64,000 nt of DNA from Armatimonadota bacterium (lineage in GTDB: Bacteria > Sysuimicrobiota > Sysuimicrobiia > Sysuimicrobiales > Kaftiobacteriaceae): assembly GCA_031081675.1 (NCBI GenBank), contig JAVHLZ010000001.1, forward strand, positions 36,395 to 100,394. Reading direction: 5' to 3'. Positions within the stretch are counted from its first letter, which is position 1. Each line of letters begins with the position of its first letter. The notes under the pieces are model-generated. The model searched no databases and had not been told where the DNA came from. It was given only the letters and a program-made list of their open reading frames with translations. Below, piece by piece: positions 49,924-58,789 of this stretch. The position numbers and the translations under genes were made by a program.

Positions 49924-50708
49924 CGTTGCTCCGGGCGCTGGGACGTCTGTACCTCGTGTCGGTCTTTGTCTTTCTCCTCGCCCCCGTCGTGGTCGCCGTG
50001 CTCACATCTTTCAACCCGACCCGGCTGAACCTGTTCCCCCCGCAGGGAGTCTCGCTCATCTGGTATCGGGAGTTCCTCCAGGCCGACAACTTCACCCACG
50101 CCTTCGTTGCCGTGAGCTTGAAGCTGGCCCTGATCGTCGCTGTCGTCACGGGGCTCCTGGCCCTGCCCGCGGCGTATGCGCTCAGCCGCTATCGGTTCCG
50201 AGGACGCACCCTGCTTCAGACGCTGTTCCTGTCGCCGATGATGGTCCCCCAGATGGTGGTGGGGATCGCCCTGCTGCTGTTCTTTGCCCGTTACACCTTC
50301 GCCGATGAGCTCCGCATCGTGGTTGGCCACACGCTCATCGCCCTACCCATCGCCATCCGGGCCATCACGGCCAGCCTGGAGGGCAGTGATCCCCAACTGG
50401 AGGAGGCAGCTCTGAGCCTGGGTGCCAATCCCCTGCAGACCTTCGCCCGTGTCACGGCGCCGCTGATCGGATCGGGGCTGCTGGCCGCGATGCTGTTCGC
50501 CTTCACCCTCTCTTTCACCGACGTAAACGTGGCCCTGTTTCTCACCGGGCCGCGGACCACGACGCTGCCGGTGGAGGTGTTCGCCTACCTGCGCTGGGAG
50601 AGCACGCCCGTGATCGCCGCGATTGCCGCGGTGCAGGTGGCGATGATCCTGGTCATCGCGCTGGTGATTCACCGGCTGGCCGGGTTGGATGCTGTCGTGA
50701 GGTACTGA
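49920..50708 (+). CDS. ABC transporter permease, PotC type
   Basis: 262 aa, six helices, EAA loop EEAALSLGANPLQTFARVTAPLI. The N-terminal region VLTSFNPTRLNLFPPQGVSLIWYREFL is typical of PotC-like partners in polyamine, ferric or opine-type importers. Translationally coupled to the preceding permease. Confidence 0.9.
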   Translation: MTLLRALGRLYLVSVFVFLLAPVVVAVLTSFNPTRLNLFPPQGVSLIWYREFLQADNFTHAFVAVSLKLALIVAVVTGLLALPAAYALSRYRFRGRTLLQTLFLSPMMVPQMVVGIALLLFFARYTFADELRIVVGHTLIALPIAIRAITASLEGSDPQLEEAALSLGANPLQTFARVTAPLIGSGLLAAMLFAFTLSFTDVNVALFLTGPRTTTLPVEVFAYLRWESTPVIAAIAAVQVAMILVIALVIHRLAGLDAVVRY

Positions 50709-50750
50709 CGAGGTCTGCAGCACAACGCACGCCATCGAGGAGGTGGGAGG

Positions 50751-51863
50751 ATGCTGATCCGGGCAGAAGGCGATCGGATCGAGCTGGTCCTCAGCCGGAG
50801 GAGTTTGCTGCGGCTAGGCGCGGCCACGGTCGGCGCGGCGGTCCTCGGCCGACTCGCCGCGCTATCGGGCGGGAGCCCGGCCACGGCCGCCGCCCCGGTT
50901 TCGGACCTCAACCTGCTGTTCGCGGGGGGGACGTGGAAGGAGTACTTCGAGCGGATCTACGCCCGGCCCTTCGAGAAGGCGAAGGGGGTGCGGGTGGTCT
51001 TCAGCGTCGGCGACTCGGCCCAGCAGATCTCCCGGGTCATCGCCGAACGCGACAACCCGCGGTTCGACATGATCCACATGCACCAGTATGCTGCAGCCCA
51101 GCTGAATGAATTGGGGCTGCTCGTGCCGCCTGATCCGCGGATCGTTACGAACCTCAAGGACGTGGATGAGGCGTTTCGCTTCCCGTACTTTGTCGGCAAG
51201 GTGCTGGCGCCCTTCGGCCTAGCCGTGAATACCCGTCGGGCACCGAAGAAGGTGACGTCCTGGAAGGACCTCTGGGATCCCGTCTTCGCGGGCCGGGTGG
51301 CCATCCCGAAGTGGGAGTGGGTGGGCAATACCTGGTTCTACGCCGTCAACCGGGTCTGGGGCGGCACCGAGACGAACATCGATCCCGGCATCGCCAAGTG
51401 CCGCGAGCTGGTGCGCGCCAACCGCGCCGTGATCATGAACAACGTCGAACACGGCATCGCCCTGCTGACGAGCGAAGAGACCTGGATTCAGCCCTTCTAC
51501 ACCGCCCGCACCGAGCAGGCCCGCGACGCCGGGGCGCCGGTGGAGTTCGTTTTCCCCTCCGAGGGAGCTCTGAACTGGACTTTCAACCTGGGGATCATCC
51601 GGGGACGCGGCGCCGCCAGTACCGCGCTGGCCCAGGAGTTCCTCAACTTCACGTTGGACCCGGTGCAGCAAGCGCAGTTCGGCATCCTCACCGGCTATCC
51701 GCCGACGAACCGGCGAGCCCAGGCCCTGCTCCCGAGCAACTCCAACGTCCTGCTCACCCCGGAGCAGATGGCGAACCTGGGCCGGATGCGCTTCGACATC
51801 AAGGCCATGCTGGCCAATCGGGACCGGCACGCGGAGCGCTGGAACAAGGAGGTCCTCGGCTAA
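50751..51863 (+). CDS. periplasmic-type substrate-binding protein, PotD family, Tat-exported
   Basis: 370 aa. Twin-arginine signal LSRRSLLRLGAATVGAAV (14-31), a hydrophobic stretch and an Ala-rich cleavage region near 45-49. The mature part resembles PotD/iron(III)-type binding proteins (TWKEYFERIYARPFEKAKGVRV, DMIHMHQYAAAQLNELGLL, TSWKDLWDPVFAGRVAIP). No lipobox cysteine. Captures the substrate for the two upstream permeases; ligand unknown, perhaps a polyamine-like amide given the downstream enzymes. Strong ribosome-binding site GAGGAGGTGGGAGG. Confidence 0.87.
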   Translation: MLIRAEGDRIELVLSRRSLLRLGAATVGAAVLGRLAALSGGSPATAAAPVSDLNLLFAGGTWKEYFERIYARPFEKAKGVRVVFSVGDSAQQISRVIAERDNPRFDMIHMHQYAAAQLNELGLLVPPDPRIVTNLKDVDEAFRFPYFVGKVLAPFGLAVNTRRAPKKVTSWKDLWDPVFAGRVAIPKWEWVGNTWFYAVNRVWGGTETNIDPGIAKCRELVRANRAVIMNNVEHGIALLTSEETWIQPFYTARTEQARDAGAPVEFVFPSEGALNWTFNLGIIRGRGAASTALAQEFLNFTLDPVQQAQFGILTGYPPTNRRAQALLPSNSNVLLTPEQMANLGRMRFDIKAMLANRDRHAERWNKEVLG

Positions 51864-51870
51864 CACGGTC

Positions 51871-52983
51871 ATGGCCGTTCCCCTGGCGCTGGTGGGGGTC
51901 GTGAAGTACTACGGACACGTGCTGGGGGTGGGACCGGTCAGCCTCGAGGTGGCCCCTGGGGAATTCGTCTCCCTCCTCGGCCCCTCCGGGTGCGGCAAGA
52001 CGACGACACTGCGCCTTATCGCCGGGCTGGAGCGGCCCACGGCCGGGGCGATCCGCATCGGTGAGGAGGACGTCACCGGCGTGCCCAGCTATCGCCGCAA
52101 CATCGGGTTGGTATTCCAGAACTACGCGCTCTTCCCCCATCTCTCCGTGTTCGACAACGTCGCCTTCGGGCTCCGCTACCGCGGGGTGACCGGCGCGGAG
52201 GCCCGGCGGCGCGTGGCCGAGGCGCTGGAGCTGGTGGGGCTGGTGGGCTACGAACAGCGGCTGCCGCGGCAGCTCTCTGGCGGCCAGCAGCAACGGGTGG
52301 CCCTGGCCCGTGCCGTTGTGATCAACCCGCGCATCCTGTTGCTGGACGAGCCGCTGAGCAACCTCGACCTGGCCCTGCGTCAGCGGATGCAGGCCGAGAT
52401 CAAGCGCATTCAACGCGAGTTGGGCATCACCACCGTCTACGTGACCCACGATCAGACCGAAGCCTTCGGACTCTCGGACCGGATCGCCGTGCTCTTCCAC
52501 GGCCGTGTCCACCAGTACGCACGGCCGGACGAGCTGTACGAGCGCCCGGCAACGCCCGAGGTCGCGGATTTCATCGGCGAAACGAATACCCTAAACGGCC
52601 GGCTGCGCCGCGACCATGGCCGGGTCGTCTTCACCACGAGCCGGGGCACGGAGCTCGTGGTCTCCCCCGAGCACGTACCCGCTGGTGAGGAAAGCGTGCG
52701 CCTGTTCATCCGACCGCATCGCGTTCGCTTCTTTCCGCCGGGGGCCGATGTGGAGGGCCCCAACCTCTTCGAAGCAACCGTGGAGCGCCTGATCTTCGGC
52801 GGCGACGTGCTGCGGGCCACCGTGCGCCTCCGGCAGGGGGATGTCGTCCAGATCAGTGCCCACAACCGCCAGGAGACCCGCACCGCCCTGCAACAGGGCT
52901 CGCTGCGAATCCAGCTGTTGCCCGAAGACCTGCAGGTGTTTCCCTCCAAAGGGAAGGAGGCCGATCGTGTTTCAGTTCGGTGA
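51871..52983 (+). CDS. ABC transporter ATPase, PotA type
   Basis: 370 aa. Walker [11 protein letters not shown]-loop [10 protein letters not shown], signature [14 protein letters not shown], Walker [14 protein letters not shown]-loop [10 protein letters not shown], then a C-terminal TOBE-type regulatory domain (from about 240). Energises the importer formed by the preceding genes. Starts 7 bases after the binding-protein gene and overlaps the next gene by 17 bases. Confidence 0.93.
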   Translation: MAVPLALVGVVKYYGHVLGVGPVSLEVAPGEFVSLLGPSGCGKTTTLRLIAGLERPTAGAIRIGEEDVTGVPSYRRNIGLVFQNYALFPHLSVFDNVAFGLRYRGVTGAEARRRVAEALELVGLVGYEQRLPRQLSGGQQQRVALARAVVINPRILLLDEPLSNLDLALRQRMQAEIKRIQRELGITTVYVTHDQTEAFGLSDRIAVLFHGRVHQYARPDELYERPATPEVADFIGETNTLNGRLRRDHGRVVFTTSRGTELVVSPEHVPAGEESVRLFIRPHRVRFFPPGADVEGPNLFEATVERLIFGGDVLRATVRLRQGDVVQISAHNRQETRTALQQGSLRIQLLPEDLQVFPSKGKEADRVSVR

Positions 52984-53953
52984 GACGACGGTGGCCCCCG
53001 GACAGGTGGCACGAACGAGCTTCCGGCTATTGACCTGCCCGGACGGCGACACCGTCGATGCGCCCGTCGTCATCATGTGCGGGGCGCGTCCGGGGCCGGT
53101 ACTGTGGATCCAGGCCTGCATCCACGGCAACGAGGTGGGAGGAACGCTGGCCCTCCACCGGCTGCTGGCCTCGCTATCGCCGTCCCGCCTCCGGGGAACC
53201 ATTGTTGCCGTCCCCATCCTCAACGTACCGGCCTTTCGCGCCCGCAGCCGCGAGAGCCCCGTAGACCACGCCAACCTCAACCGGGTATTCCCCGGCAACG
53301 CCGCGGGCCGCTTCAGCGACCAGATGGCCGACCGGATCTGGGGGCTCGTGCGCGCCACGGCGACCGCGGCACTCGACCTCCACAGCGGCGGCGACCTAGG
53401 CCGGGTGCCGTTCTACGCCATCTACCACGCGGACGGCTCGGAAGCCAGCCGCACCGCCCGCCGGATGGCGGAGGCGGCAGGCACGCCGTATCTGTGGGCC
53501 TCGCGGGCGGACTGGCTCGCCGGGGCAATGTTCACCCGCCTCACCCAGGAAGGGATTCCGGCGGTGATCGTAGAGGTGGGCGGCGGCGACGTCACCGACG
53601 ATGACCTCCGTCACTTCGAGCAGGCCCTCCATGGGGTGCTGGCGGCGCTGGAAATGGTGGAGAAACCGGTGGTTCGCCAGCCCCGCTACACGATCCTGGG
53701 GGCATCCCAGATGATGCAGGTGCGGCGGGGCGGGATCCTCCTCCCAAAGGCCCGACCCGGGGAGATCGTACCCCGGGAGGCGGTGGTCGCCGAACTCGTC
53801 GACGCCTACGGCGACGTCGTGGAAACGGTACGTGCCCCCTTCGAGCGGAGTTTCGTGGCCTCGATGCGGCGCCGGGGCCTCGCCGTCCATCCGGGCGAGC
53901 GGGTCAGCATCATACTGGAGGTCGCAGGCGAGGAGACCGGCGGTGGGCCCTGA
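52967..53953 (+). CDS. succinylglutamate desuccinylase / aspartoacylase-like (M14) deacylase
   Basis: 328 aa. Zinc ligands of the AstE/AspA branch: H53xxE56 in IHGNEVGGT and H139 in ALDLHSGGD; NRVFPG (105-110) gives the substrate-binding Arg, and the late VIVEVGGG supplies the catalytic Glu. Family members hydrolyse N-acyl amino acids or related amides. GTG 52967 is chosen for AAGGAGG six bases upstream, which lies within the end of the transporter gene. Together with the importer, creatininase remnant and amidohydrolase it suggests breakdown of an imported amide; the compound is unknown. Confidence 0.85.
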   Translation: MFQFGETTVAPGQVARTSFRLLTCPDGDTVDAPVVIMCGARPGPVLWIQACIHGNEVGGTLALHRLLASLSPSRLRGTIVAVPILNVPAFRARSRESPVDHANLNRVFPGNAAGRFSDQMADRIWGLVRATATAALDLHSGGDLGRVPFYAIYHADGSEASRTARRMAEAAGTPYLWASRADWLAGAMFTRLTQEGIPAVIVEVGGGDVTDDDLRHFEQALHGVLAALEMVEKPVVRQPRYTILGASQMMQVRRGGILLPKARPGEIVPREAVVAELVDAYGDVVETVRAPFERSFVASMRRRGLAVHPGERVSIILEVAGEETGGGP

Positions 53954-54724
53954 AGGCGAGCTCTGCTACCTGCCGGAAATGATCTGTTCTGAGGTTGCGG
54001 CGGGGGCCAGGCTCGTCCCGGTCGGTGCGCAAGAGCAGCACGGACCGAATCTGATCACGGTCTGTGATGCCGTCCCACGCCCTAGAGTTCACCTCCCGCT
54101 TGGATCAGCAATCTTGCCTCTTGGCCTCGTCGCGCCAGCGATCATGCTGGGCGTCTCGCCGCGCTATCTAAACTTCCCCGAGACCGCTTGCCTACACCGG
54201 AAGACCATAGCCGGCTTCCTGCTCGACGTGGTGGAAAGTTCGTCCCGTTACAGGGTACGGAAATTCCTCGCCCTGGACGGCCGTGTCGGCAACGACCAGT
54301 CCCTCGGGACGGTGGCTCACACCCCTGGTGCGACGAGAGAAGGTGGAGTTCGCCTATCTGAGCTTCGGCTCAAGGGCCCCGAGCGGTCAGGCGGCAGCGG
54401 GCGATCACGCGCGGGAGTCTGGGAAGTCTTGATGGCCTCACGCTGGCTCGCCGCCGGTCCGCCCCAAGCCGCTGGTCCCGGGGGGACTTGTGCGGATATC
54501 CCTACTTTCACACAGCCCACGGGAGCATCCGCTGGATACATCTGGCCCATGCCCGAGCATCTCGACGGGGAGCGGCGCGATCGGGGACCCGCGGGGCGCG
54601 AACGCGGCACTCGGGCGGGCTGTGTGTAGAAGGGACGCTGGTCGATCTCGCCGAGTTTGTCCGTGACTTTGTCAAAGACCGGCCGCGGTCGCGGCTAGCG
54701 CGCAGAGAGGAGGTCTCGAGATGA
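53943..54724 (+). pseudogene. creatininase-family amidohydrolase, frameshifted
   Basis: The frame begins at GTG 53943 (GAGGAG upstream, overlapping the deacylase stop) and reads YLPEM ... RLVPVGAQEQHGPN ... CDAV, the first metal-binding motifs of creatininase (E, H, D). GVSPRYLNFPET and the region matching NGHGGN follow, but that motif reads DGRVGND and has lost its histidine. The ending GAIGDPRGANAALGRAV is found in a second frame near 54570-54620, and VEGTLVDLAEFVRDF in a third (to 54724). At least two frameshifts and lost ligands mark it as decayed. The full-length family is 240-260 aa. Confidence 0.75.
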
Positions 54725-55962
54725 CGGAACAGACGGCCATCGTAGGAGCACGGCTGATCGACGGCACGGGGGCGGATCCGGTGGACCGCGCGGCGCTGGT
54801 GTTCGAAGGCGAGCGGATCGTTGCCGTGGGCCCGGCCTCCCGGGTTGCCATTCCCGGCGGAGCCCGCGTCATTGATGGGGAGGGCCTGACGGTGATGCCC
54901 GGTCTGATTGACGCCCATGTGCACATCACGATGACCGGCGGGGCCGACCTCCTGGCGATGTCCCTCCAGCGGTCGCTGCCTCAGGTCGCGTTTGACACCG
55001 TCGGCCACCTCGCCTCCACCCTGGAGGCCGGAGTCACGGCCATCCGGACTGTGGGGGATATCGGATACATCGATATTGCGGCGCGAGACGCGATCGCCAG
55101 GGGGCGGATTCGCGGCCCCAGGATCGTGGCGGCCGGGAAGGGACTGACCTCCACCGGCGGCCACGGCACTATCGTCCCGCCCTGGATCCATGTGGCCCAC
55201 GGCGATATCTCCGAAGTCGTGGACGGCCCAGAGCAGGGGCGCGCCGCCGTGCGCCGGCAGGTCGAGGCCGGATGCGACCACATCAAGATCTTCCAGACCG
55301 GCGGCGTTATCGATCCTGACGGTCGGATCGAGGCAGAGGAGTTCGACGAGGAGGAGCTGCGGGCCATCGTCGGCACGGCCCGACTCGCTGGTCGGCCGGT
55401 GGCCTGCCACGCCCACAACAAGCCCGGCATCCTGCGCGCTATCGCCGCAGGCGTACGCTCCATCGAGCACGGGATGTCCTTCGACGAGGAGTGCGCGGCG
55501 CGAGCCGTGGAAGCGGGTGTCTTCCTGGTGCCGACCCTCATCGTCATGGAGCGGATCCTGCGCCAGGGGCGCGACGCGGGACTCCCGCAATTCATGATCG
55601 ACAACGTCGGCCACCGGACGAAGAAGCACCACGCCAACGTCCAGCTCGCCTACCAGATGGGCGTGAAGATCGCCGCGGGAACCGATGCGGGATCGGTGCT
55701 CACCCCACACGGGGCGGCGGGGATGGAGGTGGCGATGCTGGTGCGGGCGGGACTCCGGCCGCTGGACGCGATCCGTGCCGCGACGATGACGGCAGCGGAG
55801 CTTCTGGGCCTGGGCTCGCGCCTGGGGACCCTGGAACCCGGCAAGCTGGCCGATGTCATCTTGGTCGCCGGGGACCCCCTGGACCGTCCCGAACTGCTCG
55901 GTCAACCCGAGGCGGTGATGGCGGTGTTCGTCGGGGGCGTTCAGGTAAAGGCGTCGCGCTGA
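54721..55962 (+). CDS. metal-dependent amidohydrolase (imidazolonepropionase/prolidase-like)
   Basis: 413 aa. Amidohydrolase barrel with H66xH68 (IDAHVH), carboxylated-lysine candidate K189 (DHIKIFQTGG), H230/H232 (CHAHN), H in SIEHGM and D in AAGTDAGS, so both metal sites are complete. The flanking beta-sandwich is seen in the first 60 residues and in LEPGKLADVILVAGDPL at the end. Closest by pattern to Xaa-Pro/Xaa-Arg dipeptidases and imidazolonepropionase-like enzymes. ATG 54721 after GAGAGGAGG. Last intact gene before the truncated FAH copy. Confidence 0.9.
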   Translation: MTEQTAIVGARLIDGTGADPVDRAALVFEGERIVAVGPASRVAIPGGARVIDGEGLTVMPGLIDAHVHITMTGGADLLAMSLQRSLPQVAFDTVGHLASTLEAGVTAIRTVGDIGYIDIAARDAIARGRIRGPRIVAAGKGLTSTGGHGTIVPPWIHVAHGDISEVVDGPEQGRAAVRRQVEAGCDHIKIFQTGGVIDPDGRIEAEEFDEEELRAIVGTARLAGRPVACHAHNKPGILRAIAAGVRSIEHGMSFDEECAARAVEAGVFLVPTLIVMERILRQGRDAGLPQFMIDNVGHRTKKHHANVQLAYQMGVKIAAGTDAGSVLTPHGAAGMEVAMLVRAGLRPLDAIRAATMTAAELLGLGSRLGTLEPGKLADVILVAGDPLDRPELLGQPEAVMAVFVGGVQVKASR

Positions 55963-56094
55963 CGTTGTGATGCGCCCCTGGGACGGGTGGTGATCGGTCG
56001 GATCTGAGAAATGATGAGGCTGACATCGTGGGGGTCAAGAAGGCGTGGTGTCGCCAGCGCTTGGTGCGCGCCCACGAACACCTTGAAGGCCTTT
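55963..56094 (+). other. junction segment before the right-hand repeat
   Basis: 132 bases unrelated to the sequence upstream of the left repeat. It supplies the first 28 codons of the truncated FAH frame (56011-56094), which resemble no FAH N-terminus. No inverted repeats or integrase remnant recognised. Confidence 0.5.
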
Positions 56095-56823
56095 CTGGCC
56101 CGCGAGGCCCAGGCGTGGGTGGCCGCCGGACGTCCCGCCCCGCCCGTGCACCGGACCCGCCTGCTGGCCCCCGTCCCGCGGCCCCGCAAGAACATCGTGT
56201 GCATGGGCCGCAACTACGCCGAGCACGCCCGGGAAGGCGGAGTGGCGCCGCCGGAGGTGCCGGTGTTCTTCACCAAGCCCCCCACGGCGGTGGTGGGACC
56301 CGACGCACCGGTGGTCTGCCACCCGGTGACCCAGCAGCTGGACTACGAGGTGGAACTGGCCGTGGTCTTCGGGAGGCGCGGCCGCAACATCCCCGCCGCC
56401 CGGGCCCTGGACTACGTCTTCGGCTACACCATCCTCAACGACGTGACCGCCCGGGACCTGCAGCGCCGCCACCAGCAGTGGTTCAAGGGCAAGTCCCTGG
56501 ACACGTTCGCCCCCCTGGGGCCGTGGATCGTCCACCGCTCGGCCCTGCCCGACCCCCAGGCCCTGTCGCTGCGGATGCGGATCAACGGGGAGATCCGCCA
56601 GGATTCCACCACCGCCAAGATGATCTTCTCGGTGGCGCAGCTGATCGAAACCCTGTCGGCGGGGATGACCGTGGAGCCCGGCGACATCCTGGCCACCGGC
56701 ACCCCCGAAGGGGTGGGGATGGGGTTCTCCCCGCCCCGGTGGCTGCAGCCCGGCGACGTGATGGAGGCGGAGGTGGAGGGCATCGGGGTCCTGCGCAACC
56801 GGGTGGTGGCCCCCCGCGGGTGA
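56011..56823 (+). pseudogene. 5'-truncated FAH-family copy
   Basis: From 56095 the frame is identical to residues 55-289 of the complete gene at 47243, then ends NRVVAPRG. The 54-residue N-terminal domain is gone, replaced by 28 codons of unrelated sequence (MMRLTSWGSRRRG...) that happen to stay in frame. The FAH catalytic domain is complete, so an active protein is not excluded, but no ribosome-binding site precedes 56011. Convergent with the NMT1-type transporter genes. Confidence 0.8.
56095..56800 (+). repeat. 706-bp exact direct repeat, right copy
   Basis: Identical to 47405-48110. Together the two copies bracket 48111-56094. Confidence 0.95.
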
Positions 56824-56870
56824 TGTATGCGCCGTCCCCGGCGGGGGTGGCCCGCCGGGGACGGAGGACG

Positions 56871-57893
56871 CTACGGCCCCAGGAACCGGTTGGTCCAGAG
56901 GATGCCTTCCTTGGCCGAGGGCTTGAAGGGAATCTGCCCGGTTTCCAGCATGAAGGCCAGGTGCTTCTCCATCATCTCCTCGGTCATCCGGCCGTCGGGA
57001 GACAGCGCGGGCGTAATGTCCCGCAGGGCAAGGGCCAGCACGTCGGGGTCGGTGCGCGGGAAGTACTTGCGCAGGTGGGTGATGGCCGCGGCCGGATCCT
57101 GACGCATCAGGGCGTTGGCCCGGTTCACCGCCCGGACCCAGCGGCGCAGCACGTCGCCGTTCTGGTTGGCGTAGACGTTGTGGACGGAGATGCCGGTGTA
57201 CAGAAAGTTATCCAGTTCGGGCACGTCTCCCGCCGAGGACTTGATGATCATGACCCCGAACCCGTCGCGCTCGGCCAGCTGGGGGGTGGGCGCCGACAGG
57301 TGGAAGGCGTCGATCTGCCGGGTCCGCAGGGCCGCCAGCAGGCTGGCCCCTCCTCCCACCGCGATCAGCTGAGCGTCCCGGTCGGGGTCCGCTCCCGCCC
57401 GGCGCAGGTAATACCGCATGTATACGTCGGTGGCCGCCCCGGGCCGGGTGATGCCCAGCCGCAGGCCCCGGAGGGCGGCAAAGCGCTGGGCCAGAGGGCT
57501 GCTGCGACTGACCCCCCGCTGCCGGGCGACCTCCGGGTGCATCACCAGATCCAGCGTGACCCGCCTGGTCAGGTTGTAGATGAACAGGATCTGCCGCCCC
57601 TGGCGGCGCAGCTGCACCGCCTGGAACGGGTCGGCGTCAAAGAACTGCACCTGCCCGGAGACCAGGGCGGCGATGCCCAGCGCGCCGCTCTCGACCTCGA
57701 TCAGCTCCAGGTCGATGCCCTCCTGGGCCATGTAGCCGGCGGCCTCGGCGATGTACACGGGAGCCATGAACAGCGTCCCGGTGTGCGCCTCTCGGATCCG
57801 AACCCGCGGGACCTGGGCCGCGGCGCCGGCCGACCACACCACCAGCGCCAGGACCAGGGCACCCGCCCAGACCACCCACCGATGCACCCGCAT
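56871..57893 (-). CDS. NMT1/SsuA-type ABC substrate-binding protein
   Basis: 340 aa. Signal peptide at 1-26 (RWVVWAGALVLALVVWSAGAAA). Mature part APVYIAEAAGYMAQEGIDLELIEV is the opening of ThiY/SsuA/TauA-like binding proteins; later GLRLGITRPGAATDVYMRYYLRRAG. Such proteins bind nitrate, sulfonates, taurine, pyrimidine precursors or riboflavin; the ligand is not evident. ATG 57893 after GGGAGGGGAG. Downstream partner of the permease and ATPase genes on the same strand. Confidence 0.87.
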   Translation of the reverse strand: MRVHRWVVWAGALVLALVVWSAGAAAQVPRVRIREAHTGTLFMAPVYIAEAAGYMAQEGIDLELIEVESGALGIAALVSGQVQFFDADPFQAVQLRRQGRQILFIYNLTRRVTLDLVMHPEVARQRGVSRSSPLAQRFAALRGLRLGITRPGAATDVYMRYYLRRAGADPDRDAQLIAVGGGASLLAALRTRQIDAFHLSAPTPQLAERDGFGVMIIKSSAGDVPELDNFLYTGISVHNVYANQNGDVLRRWVRAVNRANALMRQDPAAAITHLRKYFPRTDPDVLALALRDITPALSPDGRMTEEMMEKHLAFMLETGQIPFKPSAKEGILWTNRFLGP

Positions 57894-57910
57894 CGTTCTC
57901 CCCTCCCGCT

Positions 57911-58789
57911 TCAGGGTATGTCCCGCAGGCTTCCGTGCCGCGGACTCCAACGCATCAGGTGATTCCCCAGGGCCGTGATCCCCAGGTTCATCAGCAGGAC
58001 GACGGCCAGCAGCGCCACGATGCCGGCGAACAGGCCGGGCGTGTCCAGCCAGCCGGCGGCGCGGCTGATCAGGTGGCCCACGCCCCGGTTGCTGGAGATG
58101 AACTCGCCCACGATGGCGCCGATCATGGCCTGGGGAACGGTGATCTGCAGGGCGGCCACCACGAACGGCGTCGCCGCCGGAAAGACCACCTTACGCGTCA
58201 GGTCCCACTGGGACGCGCCCATCACCCGGGCCACCTGCAGCAGCTGCGGCGGGGCCGCCCGGATGCCGGCGATGGTGTTGATGAACACGATGAAGAACAC
58301 CATCACGGCCGCGACGGCGATCTTGCTGGCGATGCCGATGCCAAACCACAGGATGAACAGGGGCGCCAGGGCGATGCGGGGGATCCCGTAAAACGCCACC
58401 AGGAAGGGCTCCACGATCCGGTACACCAGGTCCGACCGTGCCAGGACAAACCCCAGGACCAGGCCGGCAGCCGCACCCAGGACGTACCCCGCCAGCGCCT
58501 CGACCACCGTGAACTGCAGGTGGTACAGCAGCTGTTCGCGGACCAGCATCGCCCACAGGGAGGCGGCGATGTGGGTGGGCTTGCTCACAAAGAACTGGTC
58601 TACGATCCGCCCCGAACTCAGCTCCCACCCCAGGAGGGCCGCCGCCGCGAACGCCAGCCGCCCCGCGGTGATGGCCCGCCCTGCCGCCCGCAGGCGCGAC
58701 CGCTCCGCCTGCTCCGCCTCCCTCACCAGCCGCGCCCCGCGGTCGTCGACACCCCCCACGGGTCGCACCGCCAGATCCCGCACGCTCAC
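57911..58789 (-). CDS. ABC transporter permease, SsuC/TauC/ThiX type
   Basis: 292 aa with six helices. PTHIAASLWAML near the start and the cytoplasmic EAA-type loop LLQVARVMGASQWDLTRKVVFPAATPFVVAAL are typical of this permease class, followed by AMIGAIVGEFISSNRGVGHLI. GTG 58789 overlaps the ATPase stop (GTGA). Forms the membrane channel for the NMT1-type importer. Confidence 0.9.
   Translation of the reverse strand: MSVRDLAVRPVGGVDDRGARLVREAEQAERSRLRAAGRAITAGRLAFAAAALLGWELSSGRIVDQFFVSKPTHIAASLWAMLVREQLLYHLQFTVVEALAGYVLGAAAGLVLGFVLARSDLVYRIVEPFLVAFYGIPRIALAPLFILWFGIGIASKIAVAAVMVFFIVFINTIAGIRAAPPQLLQVARVMGASQWDLTRKVVFPAATPFVVAALQITVPQAMIGAIVGEFISSNRGVGHLISRAAGWLDTPGLFAGIVALLAVVLLMNLGITALGNHLMRWSPRHGSLRDIP

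Noticed and set aside
48111-56094. Integrative element with its own integrase or a transposon
   Set aside because: No integrase, transposase, terminal inverted repeats or tRNA attachment site; the only boundary feature is the duplicated FAH gene.
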